NCBI GenBank assembly: GCA_021307315.1
Contig: JAJSPD010000018.1
Coordinates: forward strand, 124,001 to 188,000
DNA: 64,000 nt
Direction: 5' to 3'
Source of the DNA: Bisporella sp. PMI_857
Taxonomy: Eukaryota > Ascomycota > Leotiomycetes > Helotiales > Helotiaceae
Shown one piece after another: positions 24,481-35,954 of the stretch. Position 1 is the first letter of the stretch. Each line of letters starts with the position of its first letter. The notes beneath the pieces are model-generated. The model was given only the letters and a program-made list of their open reading frames with translations, made no database searches and was not told the origin of the DNA. The position numbers were made by a program, and so were the translations under genes.

Positions 24481-25449
24481 TCAAGCCCTGTTCACGAGTT
24501 CCAAGGGGAGCGCAGCCGCGATTCTAGCCTCATACATTTCCGTCACATTTGCAGGATGTGCGACTTCGAGGAGTTTCATTACACTTGTAATCATGTTGTC
24601 CATCAGCTCTTGAGCTATTGCCACTTTGCGCGCTGCGATCCATATCACCAGTGCTTCGGCGTAAAGGCCATCAAGAAGCGCTGGCGCCAACAGTTTCCCT
24701 GCCAAGACTGCCAGAAGGCGAAAAAGTGATCTTAGGGAATCCCGCTCAATGATATCTTGCGTGCTGGGAACGGGAGGCGGGCCGTGAAGGACGGTTCTCG
24801 CTTGGCTGAGATATCACAAGTATGTAGATGTGTACAAATTGGATAGAAATCAGGGTTATCGAGCGCTTGGATGTAGCACGGGGGCAGATCTTCAAGATGG
24901 GTGTGGTTCTGGAGCGAAAGTGTGTCTCAAATTCTCCTGCTTTGGGCAAATAGCGTTCGTCAATCAGGTTGCTTCAATAATCCGGTAATGTCAGTGTGCA
25001 GCTAGTCAATCACAACCAATATCGCTATCTTACGTTCCACCTCCCATTATTGCATCAAACGTCTTTTCCTTGTGATTTGGTGATTTATTGATGCCGGTCA
25101 GCGCTTCCGCCACGCCTGATGACGTCTCAGATAAAGTCAAAGAGCCTTTCATCGTGACACAAAATGCTCTCAAACTCACCAGATGTGACACAGCATAAGC
25201 CTGCCCGCTCTGCCTCACCTATCATAAGAGTGGATCAAATGATGAAATCCGGGAAGCTGGAACCATCGAAGATGCAATGTGTCTGTAGCCCTCCCCGCAA
25301 ACTCGCGATGATAAGCAGACCGGGTCATTTTTGCAAGGAGTATGCGGTGCTATTGAAAACCCTCCGCTAGGCACGCGTGAGATCCAGTCGATTTCGTGCA
25401 TGTCCGTCGTAGGAATGAGGTCGAGATGCGGGTTCGGTGCATAGGACAT
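24481..25449 (-). CDS. Unrecognised multi-exon protein, 5' structure unresolved
   Basis: The 3' part reads as convincing protein. One exon (about 24836-24925) encodes LEDLPPCYIQALDNPDFYPI. It joins in phase 1 across a 35-bp gap (24801-24835) to a final exon 24481-24800 encoding RTVLHGPPPVPSTQDIIERD, a helical middle (LLAPALLDGLYAEALVIWIA) and a C-terminus ending PLELVNRA. The 35-bp intron is shorter than usual. Upstream, protein-like pieces occur in shifting frames: SAYHREFAGRATDTLHLRWF near 25250-25330 and GEFESILCHDERLFDFI near 25130-25180. I could not join them with good splice sites. Either there are several tiny introns or the gene is decaying. The start at 25449 is only the first ATG of a plausible frame. 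No domain is recognised. Confidence 0.4.
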
Positions 25450-25812
25450 GCATGGGAGCTGAAAGTTCTGGGTGCGATGATGTGAGCTTTGGTTGCACTG
25501 GCTAGAAATTTAATGTAAATTCATGAGGGTGGGTTGGGATGGGAGGGGTGCTTTAAGATGTTTTAGTTTCGTGCACTTTTGGCAGATGGAAATTTTCCCA
25601 GATGTATTGGGTGAGAATGGTTACTTGGGTGTCGAGGCTTGGTATTGAATGTAAGCTCCGTTGTGGTTTGTATAATTTCTATGAATAGAATAATCTGATG
25701 GCCACTACAAGGAAAATCACTTGTAGCCTAGACATATTAATCGACCTTGCGTCAGGATCAAAATCAAAAAGAAACCCTTGCAGTGCATAATATATTTTCT
25801 TTATGCCGTATC
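25450..25812. other. Intergenic
   Basis: Short region between the dynamin-like gene's 3' end and the unresolved gene. Nothing recognisable. Confidence 0.6.
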
Positions 25813-28185
25813 TCACATGATACGCTTGAATATCTCCTGGCCTTCCTTCAGCTTCTTGGTGCGGTCCTCGAGGAAGGCACGGGTGCGCTTGGTGGCAGCT
25901 GGCTCCGAAGCCATGTTCTCAACAGCGGCATCAGAGAGGTCGCTAACGATGACGGGGGAGAAGATCTCCTCGAGCTCTCCCACGATGTGACGTTCGATTA
26001 CCTGCGTAGTTACGTTGGCAATGAATGTCTTCTGATGAACCTGAAAAGCACGTTAGTCACCGTGAAGCGGGAGCATATGAAAGAAGGAAGTTACCTTGTA
26101 AATCGCAAGCAGACAGTCCAAAGCCTCTTGGCAGCTGTGATCATCCATATTTGATTCGTGAGACTGAGAGAATTGCATCACGGCCTTGGAGACATCAACG
26201 GATGTGGAAGTTGCGCCTTCTTCATTATAAGTCGTGACTGACGCATCCTCAACGCATTTTGCCAATGCTGCCATCTGCCTCTCCACGCGGCTCTTCGAAA
26301 CTGTTTGGGTATAGTACTTGTTGTAGTTGATAGGGTGAAGCCTCAATTCCTTCACGAGCAGAGCCAGCTCCTTCAACGCCCCATCCATGCGTGCTCGCAG
26401 CTTGTCCTCAATTAGCAGGCCCCAGACTCGGTTCGCGACATCCTTTGGACATTGGTCCTGAATCAGGTTCTTGAGGAACGCGCTACAGATTCCGGAAACC
26501 TTCTCCACATGCGCTCCAGCAAGATCAGCCCATCTCTCGGATTGCTCCCAGAAAAGTTCGCCAATCAATAGAGGATTGAAATTTCCCACAAGTTCCTTCC
26601 CGCGAGTTCGGACGAGCACCTTGCGGACCCATTCAAGGCCCTCATTCTTAGTCAAGCAAATGGGCTGTAGAGGGTCTCCAGGATGTACGACGGCGATCTT
26701 GACGGAATCTTGTTGACTGAACTGATACTTATGGCCACGCTCGCGGATTATTTCGGTGAACTCTGTATTGAGAAACTGAACAACCGCACGGGTTCTCGCT
26801 ACTGTAGTTGGCGATGTGAGTGACCACTTTTGATCGGTGTTCTTTTGAAAATAAGTATCTTCGTAATGACCACCAATCGCAGCCAAACATATTCTATGAT
26901 AGTTCATACTAAGTCTAGACAAATATGCGGTGCATTCAACAGCTGTAGATCGGCGACTACCTAACAACCCTAGTGAGCGTTGGGCATCTTCCAAAGCAGT
27001 CTCCAGATCCTTGCGTAGCTTGGGAAGCTCATTTTTAATATGCTCAAAGAGGAGTTGCGCCAGGCGAGCCTTTAGGGCGTCGATGCCGACGCTTTCTTGT
27101 GGCAAAGTCTTGAAGTTCGATTTATTGAAGAACGTTGCCTCGGAAAGGTTTCTCTCCTCTAGAGAACAACCTGACTCCTCGAATTTCCGATTCTTAAGGA
27201 CATGCCAGCCGAGCTTGAAAAAGATGTCCTCATTTCGGGCCAGTTCGATGTATGCAGCCTCAGAAGCAGACCCAGAAGCTAATCCATCCGGCTTGGTGAT
27301 GACTCCTAGTGTGCGTTCACCTTCGGGGTCAACATCTCGAACCTTTTCAAGGATTCTCTGATTAGAGTAGTCGTTAGTGGCAGAAACGACTGCCAAGCAG
27401 ATTGTTCGAGGTTGATTGATATAGTGATCGGTGATAGCGGCGACAAGCTCAACATCTGCCTTGGTGACACCTTTTGTAGACGTAGCGATCAGACCTGGAA
27501 TATCTACCACTGTAAGTTGAGGTGATCCTGGGCTACCAAACTCGATGCTAAGGACATCTCTTGCAAATGCAGGGGATTTCTTTTCTGGGTCAGGTTTCTT
27601 CTCAATTCCCATCACAGCCTTTGCCAATGTCATGATACGAGGCAGGTCAGCAAAGTCAGTGAAAGACTCCTCAAAGTTCTTGATTGTAGCCTGTTCGGCA
27701 GCAGGGCGTGATGGATCTGGAATAACTCGGACCTGCATGGTATAATCATTAGTACCAAACCAGCGATTGTCGAAAGGATCATGTTACAACGAATTGACAG
27801 GCCATACCGTGACATAAACATTCTTGGAGTCTCGAAGATGAATCTCTGTTGCGAAACGAGTACAGAGGTTGTCGCTCTGCTCGAAAGGGATTCCAGTAAT
27901 AGCTTCAAGAGTGGAGCTCTTTCCAGAGGATTGATCACCACATGCGACCTGTGAAATGTCAAAATTAGCATATAGAAATAGAATTGAAACAAATTTCAGA
28001 CATTTGAGGAATCATCTTACAATTTGAGGCAGAGAGATGACACTCTCGAGGCCACACTTTCGAAGTTGTGCAACAATATCCAACACTCTGCGATGCTCAT
28101 CGCTCTGGAGCTCGCCGAGAGAAGTATCATCAATCATGCCGGCTGATGGCTTCTCAACGATGGTTGAAGCGGTTTGTTGTGTCAT
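25813..28185 (-). CDS. Dynamin-family GTPase (Mx-like)
   Basis: Large GTPase of 723 residues. G1 is GDQSSGKSS (about residue 58), switch/G3 is DIPG preceded by LTVV, and G4 is TKPD. The PRTICLAVVSA strand and the long helical stalk follow, and the C-terminal helical segment resembles a GTPase effector domain. There is no PH or proline-rich domain, so it is of the fungal Mx/vacuolar dynamin-like class rather than classical endocytic dynamin. It self-assembles on membranes in related proteins; the cellular membrane is unknown here. Exons on the minus strand: 28021-28185, 27808-27948, 26095-27732 and 25813-26040. All junctions are phase 0 with introns of 72, 75 and 54 bp. The small 47-codon second exon carries the P-loop. 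Confidence 0.92.
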
Positions 28186-29174
28186 TTTATCTGGGCAAAA
28201 TGACTGTCTCGTTATTGATCGAGATTATGGTTTTGTAGAGGTTCAGTGAATTCGAGAGAATAATATCTGCGCTAAGCAAGAATAGGTCTCAAAGGTGAAG
28301 GTGAGAACAATCTATTTATGTCAAAACACAGAGGTATTCCTAAGGTTCATTTCAGTTTAGAGCATTTGTACCTTAAACAAAAGCTGTAATGTATAGAAGG
28401 GTACTCACAGATGATTCGGAACCTCTAAGTTAGGACTTGAAAATGAGTCTGTAATATTGCTTAATTGAACTGGTTGTCATGTTTGGAACCTAATTCTTTG
28501 CGTTCAAGAGATTTTTGGATTTTAATTGATGTCTGTACCTAGGGTCGAGACCTCTTTAGGTGTCCCTTGCATTGATTCTGCCTCGCTCATCGAAGGCAGC
28601 AGTTTCAGGAGAAAGCCGCTATGACGACCAACAAACGAATCTCACTCATTTTATCCATTTTTTTAATACATATCAACTCACCGACTGCAAGGCTTAAATG
28701 TTGGTGTTTTAACTTTAACCAGGGGTGCAGCGCCACAGCGCATAAATGCTAAGCCCACCTGTTTCGAGGATGTTTGTTGGATATCAGCTCGAGCATTCGC
28801 CAATGGTGATCAAATTAATTTCCATGTTTCTATCTCCCTTATAAAGTGATAGAAAGAGAGCCTAGGCTTTAGGCTTTATGGGCAAGTCCCGGTTCCATTG
28901 CTTTCAGTTGTGATGCCAAGCCGGCTCGGGTATAGAGTGCGGCAACCGGCACGGTTTTTCTTCACGCAAATGATTGAGTCGTAAAGTTCCAGGTTCGACA
29001 TTAAATAGTACTATAACAGTTAATGCAAATAGACACTGCTGATTTTGCAAAAATTATGGTACGGCGGGAAAGAATCACTGCAAAGGCAGTGCCCAGTCTT
29101 CGGTTCGGTATTTTATTTGAATGTTAGACTTTCATATATACAAGATATGCAAATATACTTGGGTCCTGCCACCT
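28186..29174. other. Intergenic, upstream of dynamin-like gene
   Basis: About 1 kb, AT-rich. No coding segment, RNA gene or repeat could be supported. Confidence 0.6.
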
Positions 29175-30097
29175 TCAGACCTTTGACCATCTATTAATCT
29201 TCCACCCTTCCATCTCCACACCAACCGGTTCCCTTGCTGGTAACTCTGCCTTCTTGTCTTCCCCGATCGGCCTCGGAGAGTCCAGCTCGTGCACAACAAA
29301 ACTATCTCCATGCAGCTGCGCTTGATATTTATACTCCTCATATGGCTCAGTATATGATTCATGTGGCAATGCCGAAATTGGCGGTTGTTCTTCCACAATA
29401 TTTTCCTGCTGCCTTTTCCTTTGCCGCCGCTTGTAAAAGAAGAATGCTCCGATAAGAATAAGTAAGATAATAGGACCGAGGACTGCGCCTGCGATCCAGG
29501 TTTTGCTTGTTGATGAGAACGTTTCTGCAGAACGAAGAGATGCTGCCGAAGTATCTGCCTTGGAGTCAGCGCCGCAATTTATATTACAGGAAACTTTAAA
29601 AATCGCTGACCTGAAGGGGGGCTAAGAGGGGAAGTAGTCGCTAATCCTTGAACTGGTGTTTGCGCCACAATCGATGTCTGCGTCACAAACACTGTTGAAT
29701 TCTGACTCGCCACGACTTGGGCTGTGGCAGTCTGTAAACTTTTCGCGTAGCTTGATATTTTTGCTGCTTGTGAAAGTTGTGAAGAAGCCACTGCTAATTG
29801 TGAAGATATCGTCGCTGAGGGTCTTCCAGATGTGCTACTTTGTGCTAAGGACGCGCAGTAGTTGAGATATGGTATTAACATGCCAGGTATAAAGCTTTGA
29901 TACGGCATGGGAGCCGTGGCCGTGTTTGTAACAACACAATCACCGCATGACTGATAGTTTTTGGAGAATGTGGAATCTGGGAGGCATATCGTAGGGACCA
30001 TGCCGAGCGCCATTTCTTCTTGAAAGATGGGATCTACAATTTTGAGTAAGCTGTCTTCTACCCCGCCAAAAGAAGCATACAGCATAGAGAAGTGCAT
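29175..30097 (-). CDS. Single-pass membrane protein with Cys-containing ectodomain and Ser/Thr stalk
   Basis: Predicted 288 residues as annotated. The ectodomain contains TICLPDST...SCGDC and LNYC, a Cys pattern common in fungal wall-sensor-like secreted proteins. A serine/threonine/alanine-rich stalk follows (SSQLAVASSQLSQAAKISS). Then come one strong transmembrane helix (WIAGAVLGPIILLILIGAFFF), a basic stop-transfer KRRQRKRQQ, and a charged cytosolic tail of about 85 residues. Exons on the minus strand: 29611-30097 and 29175-29554, with a 56-bp intron whose phase is closed. No clear signal peptide follows the ATG at 30097, so the true 5' exon may lie upstream. A hydrophobic stretch is present around 30210-30260 but was not joined. 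A plasma-membrane sensor role is inference. Confidence 0.6.
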
Positions 30098-30991
30098 GGT
30101 CCTCCACCAAAAGGGGGACGTGAAGACGACATTGCTAGTTATTCACGGCTATCGTACAGCTATTAATCAAAGTAGAAGGGAACCTGTCCTTGAACGAGAA
30201 TTCAATTGCTCGGCAAAGAACCCAAAAAAAAGTGAAGCTCCCAAGATCAAAATATTTTCACAAAAGAATTTTGAGCGGCGCAGCTGATGTTTATCGGCTC
30301 TTATACACCTCTTCCACGTGGTATTCTCCAGACTATCATGCACGTGTGTGCTGCAGGTACTCTTACTGCATTCGCCAAACTTCAAAAGGTTACTTTTAGC
30401 CAATCAGCAGAATGAGATACCGTCATTCAAGACCTTCCTTACGGAACAGTTCTTGAGCGCTCTCAAGCATATCTCAGAAAGGAATGGTCGATTGCGGGTG
30501 TTACCCTATTTCAGGGTAAAGCAATCGTGAAAGTAATGCGCTTGGCATGAAGATCCCCCCACCTCGCGACGAAAGCCCGTTTTGGTAACTCGGCTAAAGA
30601 CAACATGAAGAACTGCGCACCAATAGAAAACAGTCTCCTCTGTAGTATACGGGCAGTGCCATCCATTTTCCCACGAGATTTGAACACTTGGTCGTGCCGG
30701 GATAAGGCACAGCTTGATCCTAACTCAACTGCCATGCTTCGATGCAATAGTGAGACAGATAATAGATAAGAACTAGTCTCGGCCCACCAAGCATAAGCAA
30801 ACGCAGTACAGCAGTAAGATCGGAACGTTACCTTGCAGGCTAGGTCCAGGAAAGTTTATCGTGGTTTTGGAGATAAACACGCTTGAGTATATACTGTTGA
30901 AATCTTGACACTACAAGCCTGAAACAACGAAAAGCGAATCCCAGAACTACAGGGAACATTGGATCTTCTAAGATTCTACTAATATTCTAAT
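30098..30991. other. Intergenic, may hold an unplaced 5' exon
   Basis: Lies between GET3 and the membrane protein. A minus-strand frame at 30167-30403 has a hydrophobic segment that could be a leader of the downstream gene, but no splice join was found. Otherwise nothing. Confidence 0.45.
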
Positions 30992-32061
30992 CTATAATCC
31001 ACCAGCAGGTGGAACATATGGTGTAATTAGCATCTCGCTGAACTTCTTTAGCCTCTCCACACCTCTGACTTCCTCGACAAGCAATGGCATCTTTACCACA
31101 TTGAATTCGTCATACAACTCCTCGATCTGCTCCAAATACTTCTTCTGCATCTTCCTTCTAGCATTGCACTGGTCGCAATCGCTATCCTTCTTTGGGAACA
31201 ACAGCTGGTTGACCACGATACAATGTGTATCGATATGGAAGCCCGCTAATTCTTGGATCATACGTTCTGTTTCGTAGAGAGACAGAAATTCGGGGATGCA
31301 AACACAGACAAAGGTAGTGAGATTTTCGTCTTTGAATTGCGAGTTGACTTCTGTAATAGTTTCCCGGAGTCCCTCAAGCTTTTCCATCATTTCGGAGAGA
31401 TTAGCACCGTTTGGCAGACCGCCGTTAGCACCGAGGAGACCGTTGAGCATGGGGCCAAATTGGTTGGAGAGTTGAGAAACTTTGGCTAGTGCCTTCTCAA
31501 GAACGGATGGGAATTGGAGGAAGCGGAGTGTATGACCGGTTGGAGCAGTGTCGAAGATGATTGTTTCGTATGATAGGGATTTAACTTGTTTTAATACTTC
31601 TGCAAAGGACATTGCTTCATCAATACCAGGAATCTGCTATAGTTAGCCTAGTTCTGTGATTTATTAGCGACCCAACATACAGCAAATGCCAAATCCTGCA
31701 TCATGCCTCCCATGCCCGCAGCTGGATTATCTCCCTCATCTGCGCCCCCTATTAATTCTTGGATGCTGCCATTAGGATCAATTTCCATGGCGCTTAAGTT
31801 CGTGAAGCCATTGACCAGTCTTGCCTCCTTGCCAAATTTTTGTGAGAATGCGTCTGAAAGATTATGTGCCGGATCGGTAGATATAAGCAGAACTGATCTG
31901 CGGACTTTCGCAAGCTGAATTGCTAAGGAGCAGGATGTCGTTGTTTTCCCTACACCTCCCTTCCCGCCGACGAATATCCAACGTAGTGTCTTTTGATCGA
32001 GAATAGATTGCAGAGTGGGCTCGAGTTGGTCGTCATCTGTGTTGATCACTGCAGAGGACAT
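30992..32061 (-). CDS. GET3: GET3 ATPase, tail-anchored protein targeting
   Basis: Cytosolic homodimeric ATPase of 340 residues that delivers tail-anchored proteins to the ER through the GET pathway. The P-loop is [30 protein letters not shown] and [14 protein letters not shown] are the standard switch regions. The zinc-binding CxxC ([12 protein letters not shown]) that holds the dimer is intact, and the C-terminus ends PYVPPAGGL. Exons on the minus strand: 31681-32061 (127 codons) and 30992-31633, joined in phase 0 across a 47-bp intron (GTATGT...GCAG). Length matches fungal Get3. It is transcribed divergently from the hydroxyisourate hydrolase gene. No sign of damage. Confidence 0.97.
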
Positions 32062-32598
32062 GGTTACGGTGATCTCCTGGTGTGTGAAAAAGGTATCGTA
32101 AATAGTAGTATGCCCCTTTGAAGGTGATGTGTCCTTCTATTGGGTTGTGATCTTTTATCTTCCTCCGCCTTCTCTGACGTCGGCCAGTAGTGGGACTGAT
32201 CTGATTGGCTTGCCCCGCTGTGTCTCGAAATTAGATGCTGGCCTTGTTTAGATTCTAACGCTTCGAAAACACATGCTGGGGATTTTTTATTTATACAGAT
32301 CCATAGAAATTAAGGACTGCTATAGCCCAAAGAGCCTACAAATTATGGCTGAGGCTAGAAAGGTTGTGTGAGAGTTGGAGGTCAACACCAAGACAAGGCT
32401 GAAGTGCCAGCGGCCGTCTCCGACCTCCAGAGAAATCAGCCCTCCAAGGTTTTCTCAACTTTCAAATCATTGATAAATTCAAGAATATTCAGATCCCAGA
32501 TGCATTGATAACCTCAAGCTCCAAAAGGCTTTTCAAACAAATCCGTAGGTAGGGTACCATGATTTCACCGTCAATTGCTCACTGCTAACAGGCTCAAG
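32062..32598. promoter_or_regulatory. Divergent promoter region of GET3 and hydroxyisourate hydrolase
   Basis: The 537-bp interval lies between opposite start codons. No specific site is identified. Confidence 0.4.
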
Positions 32599-33063
32599 AT
32601 GCCAAACAACCCCACCTCATCCCCAAGCTCCAGACTACAAGCTCTCTCCTCGCACCTTAACTCTCCAACAATGGCGACTAAAGACCCCATAACCTGCCAT
32701 ATCCTAGACACCACCACCGGGCGTCCCGCTCCCCATCTTATAGTCACCCTCACATGCCAATCCGCGCCCGCAAGCGCCAGCGTCGCGTTCACGGCTGTCT
32801 CCAACTCTGATGGACGTATCACAAATTGGGATGCCGAGCAAAAGAAAGACAGAGCTGGGAAGCCAATTACGATGCAGACAATGATTGAAGATCATAGGGG
32901 CTCAAGCATCTGGCAGCTAAGGTTTAATACTGGGGAGTATTATGGAGCGGAGAAGACGTTTTGGCCGTGGGTGGAGTTGACATTTTATGTGAAAGAGGGA
33001 GAACATTTCCATGTGCCGCTGCTCCTGGGTCCATATAGCTATACGACATATAGGGGAAGTTAG
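32599..33063 (+). CDS. 5-hydroxyisourate hydrolase with N-terminal PTS2
   Basis: Transthyretin-related enzyme of 154 residues, which hydrolyses 5-hydroxyisourate in urate breakdown after urate oxidase. The family N-terminal motif is CHILDTTTGRPAPHL and the C-terminal signature YRGS ends the protein exactly. WELTFYV-like and HFHVPLLLGPYSYTTYRGS segments match the family. A single exon with no intron. Before the catalytic domain there is a 30-residue extension containing RLQALSSHL, which fits the peroxisomal PTS2 consensus (R-L-x5-H-L), so import into peroxisomes beside urate oxidase is likely. The start chosen is ATG 32599. A second ATG just before the domain (MATKDP, about 32671) could give a cytosolic form. 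Confidence 0.95.
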   Translation: MPNNPTSSPSSRLQALSSHLNSPTMATKDPITCHILDTTTGRPAPHLIVTLTCQSAPASASVAFTAVSNSDGRITNWDAEQKKDRAGKPITMQTMIEDHRGSSIWQLRFNTGEYYGAEKTFWPWVELTFYVKEGEHFHVPLLLGPYSYTTYRGS

Positions 33064-33314
33064 AACGGGCGTAGGAGCAGAACAAAGTTCATAAATTCAT
33101 GATCAGACTTCAAAAATGAGGTATTGTATTATGCTCTTAATGGCATTCGTTCATTCATTCCGATTTCCGTGCCACCATGAGGGCAGGATTGTACATCATA
33201 TCCGACGCCGATTTCCATTACAAACTCCACGCTAGAGAACCAAGTATTCCTCCATCACGGTATTGCTTGTCATTGTGTTACATTTTCTCACCACTAACAC
33301 CCAATTTTCCAAGT

Positions 33315-33975
33315 TTAGATGACTTTGTGCAGCTGCAATTTGCGCAAGATACCTTTCGTACGGTCGCCTTCTTTATAACCTTGCGCATCCCTTTCATCAA
33401 TGCTCTGCGTTTGACCCAACGACACTGCACTATCAGACTTGACGCCCCCTTTTGGTGGATCTCCAATATCATCTCTTTTCTCTATATCCGTTTGGATCAC
33501 AGCTGGACTGTTCTTCTCCTTTGTTCCGTCTGCATATGTAATATTGTCATATCTGTTAACTGTATAAGCGCTCTTCCATTTAAGAATTAAGTATCAAGTC
33601 CATGGTTTGGATGATTGAAAACTTTGATACCATGAAGATTGGGCCGTATCAAGTATCGCACCTACCGCATAGTCTCCTCCAATGTAAGCTTTCCGCTCAT
33701 ACTTGAATGATGTCTGTGAATGCGCAAGCTTCGGCGCGAATTTCTTCTCTCCAACGCAATATCAGGTGCCTCTATCGTTGCATTCTCACTTGTGTCTGCA
33801 TCTGGGTGTGGCAGTGTTGTATTGCGGTCTCAGGCAGGGTTAGCAAAGCGTCCTTCCTCCCCCATTGCACTCTGACCGACTCACCAGGACTCAGAGGCTC
33901 AGGAAAACCGGTTTCCCTGTCTCCCATAGCCGTTTTCGTAAGATGCTCTTGGACTATGTTCTTTGTGTTGACCAT
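33315..33975 (-). CDS. Hypothetical hydrophilic protein, three exons
   Basis: Not recognised. Exon joining gives a 171-residue hydrophilic protein: exons on the minus strand 33790-33975, 33662-33746 and 33315-33559. Introns are 43 and 102 bp with GTGAGA and GTGCGA donors and AG acceptors, and all phases close. The join in the middle reads KYERKAYIGGDYAVVNRYDN, which looks like continuous protein. The C-terminal part is charged (KGGVKSDSAVSLGQTQSIDE, then GYKEGDRTKG). There is no signal peptide, membrane helix or known domain. The acceptor of the second exon could be three bases later (33743). The opposite strand also has a 137-codon open frame here, so the call is moderate. Confidence 0.45.
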
Positions 33976-35954
33976 GATGGGTGTCGGGGGGGTTGTCTGT
34001 TATGTATTATGTTTTCTGTCTGAATTGCTTGCAGGTATTGCTTTCGTGGAGCTGTGAGGGAGGTCAGCGCCTCACGCAGAAAATTAAGCAGCATTATGCG
34101 AAGTATTTAAGCCAAAAGCAGGCAACAAGCGCAAATTTCAATTCATGAGTTCACGATTTGCTACTCATAGTGATAAATGGCTTGATGGTTGTGACTAGAA
34201 GAAGAGATGTTGAGGCATTCCGGCTATTCACGTCTGTCGGGAGGATCTGACCGTATATCTGCAGGTGAGAAGCACCAACAATGGCGCTACACGACATGCG
34301 TCTATGCACATGCAGCCAATTGGGAAAGTCACACTTCGAAGGACATTTGATAACTTACAGATCTGTAGGTAGATAAGCTGCGATTGTAAGAGTGTAATAT
34401 GGAGAAGTTACCATCAGCGCAAGGCAGACCTTATATAACCAAGTTTCGGGTGTCGGCAGCACCAGTATATTTACTCTCCACAGCCTTGCCTGGACCCTAT
34501 GACGCAAATGGCTTGGTGTCTTTCCTGGAGGTGGCTAAACTCGGGTCGGCACAGAGTCCTCCACTTGGAAGCGGGGCCGGCTGTGGCGTAGCCGCGTAAG
34601 CGAGGGGATGAAAGTGGCTCAAAATCGGATAGATAGCCGATGGGCCATTGAGAGATTGGCTTTCGGGTGATTCGGCACCTTTAAGTATGGGAAGCACAGT
34701 CTAGAAGCCTCTAAATTTTTGCCAAGTTAAGGTTAAGCAATTTTCACCTGACGGCAGATTATAAGCCGAAAGCTAAAGTATAGAAATTACTAAAGCTTGT
34801 CCTAGTAATGAAACTTAATGCTACGTGGCCAAGAAAATATCGATATTCTGAACGTGAGGCTATCCGGTACGCATTTCGACTCTGCTCTTCCCTCCGACTT
34901 AGGGGTATGCGAAGTAATTTCAGGGTACTCCGAAACCCTTTCCTCCAAGCAATAACATTTCTTGCTATGCTAAGAGCTTCAGTATCTCGTACGCAAAAGA
35001 AGTACCCTATAATAGACAAACCCCTCTACAAAAACCCCAGCTCGTTTTCCTTGTTATTATAGCAGAGATTACTAACAGGCCATATCTCTTCTCCGATGAC
35101 TCCATCGAGCTTCCTTGGCAGCTGCTGTACATCATCGGTTTGCTACTGCCCAGTTTTGCACCCAGAAACTTAAACATTCTTCTTGAGTTTAATATGATCT
35201 AGTTTTCAAACCAGGCCCAAGATGTTCCTTCTTGAGGAATACCCAGAATCGAAGGATATATGACCGCTGTCATGGAGGGGGAAGCGCTATCTTTGGTCCT
35301 ATCGTAGTGTATCATCGTAACCGTAAGCTTCTTAAGCTTTGACTATCTCCCTGGTATAAACGCGAATGATAGGATAAAATTTATTTAGAGACTTGGCCAT
35401 TAGAGAGCCTTTCAATTCCCTTGAAAAATTTCCATCACTGCTATATTCTATATCTGCAATCAAAAAGTGCTGGATGCTTTTGAAACTTGTTTATGATCAG
35501 ACTGAGGGTGGCTCGAAGTAAATGCAATTACAGGATCAAGAATCGCCATTTATGCTTATTTAATTGGGCCTATCTTGACAGATAAGAAAATTCTTCCAAA
35601 AGCAGGGTTTGGTATAGAGTAAACGGTAAGCAATTCGTCACGAAGAGAGCCAGCTGCGTAGAATTTTGTTGAAAGTTGTATGGAGGTTAATAAAAGTTGG
35701 ATAAACCTAATTAAAACAAAATGCGACAAGGCATCCAAATCAATGTGTGGCAAGGTGGCTAGACGATCCTTTCGACCTCGCTGAGCATTTTCATTCATAC
35801 CACTTGGAAGCCAAGTCAACTTCAAATTGATGTGACGAGGTTCTTGTTAAAAGTAGGTTCCCAATATGCGTCGGCCCGATTGATTTTATTGTTAGAAATA
35901 TCAAAATATTGGCAAACAGCTCAAAGTTAGTGAATCGTAATTATCTTCACCGCC
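33976..35954. other. Intergenic, about 2 kb, no supported gene
   Basis: AT-rich, with short overlapping open frames on both strands (for example 34759-35062) and no domain. It may contain old repeat sequence but no inverted or direct termini could be seen. It marks the border between the housekeeping block and the carbohydrate island. Confidence 0.5.

Noticed and set aside
26471..27361. Antisense open frames over the dynamin-like gene
   Set aside because: Shadows of a well supported gene on the opposite strand.
33177..33590. 137-codon plus-strand open frame
   Set aside because: Overlaps antisense exon 3 of the 33315-33975 gene; composition looks like a reverse-strand shadow.
34759..35062. 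Possible transposon relic
   Set aside because: Opposing open frames and AT-rich composition, but no terminal repeats and no transposase or reverse transcriptase motif.
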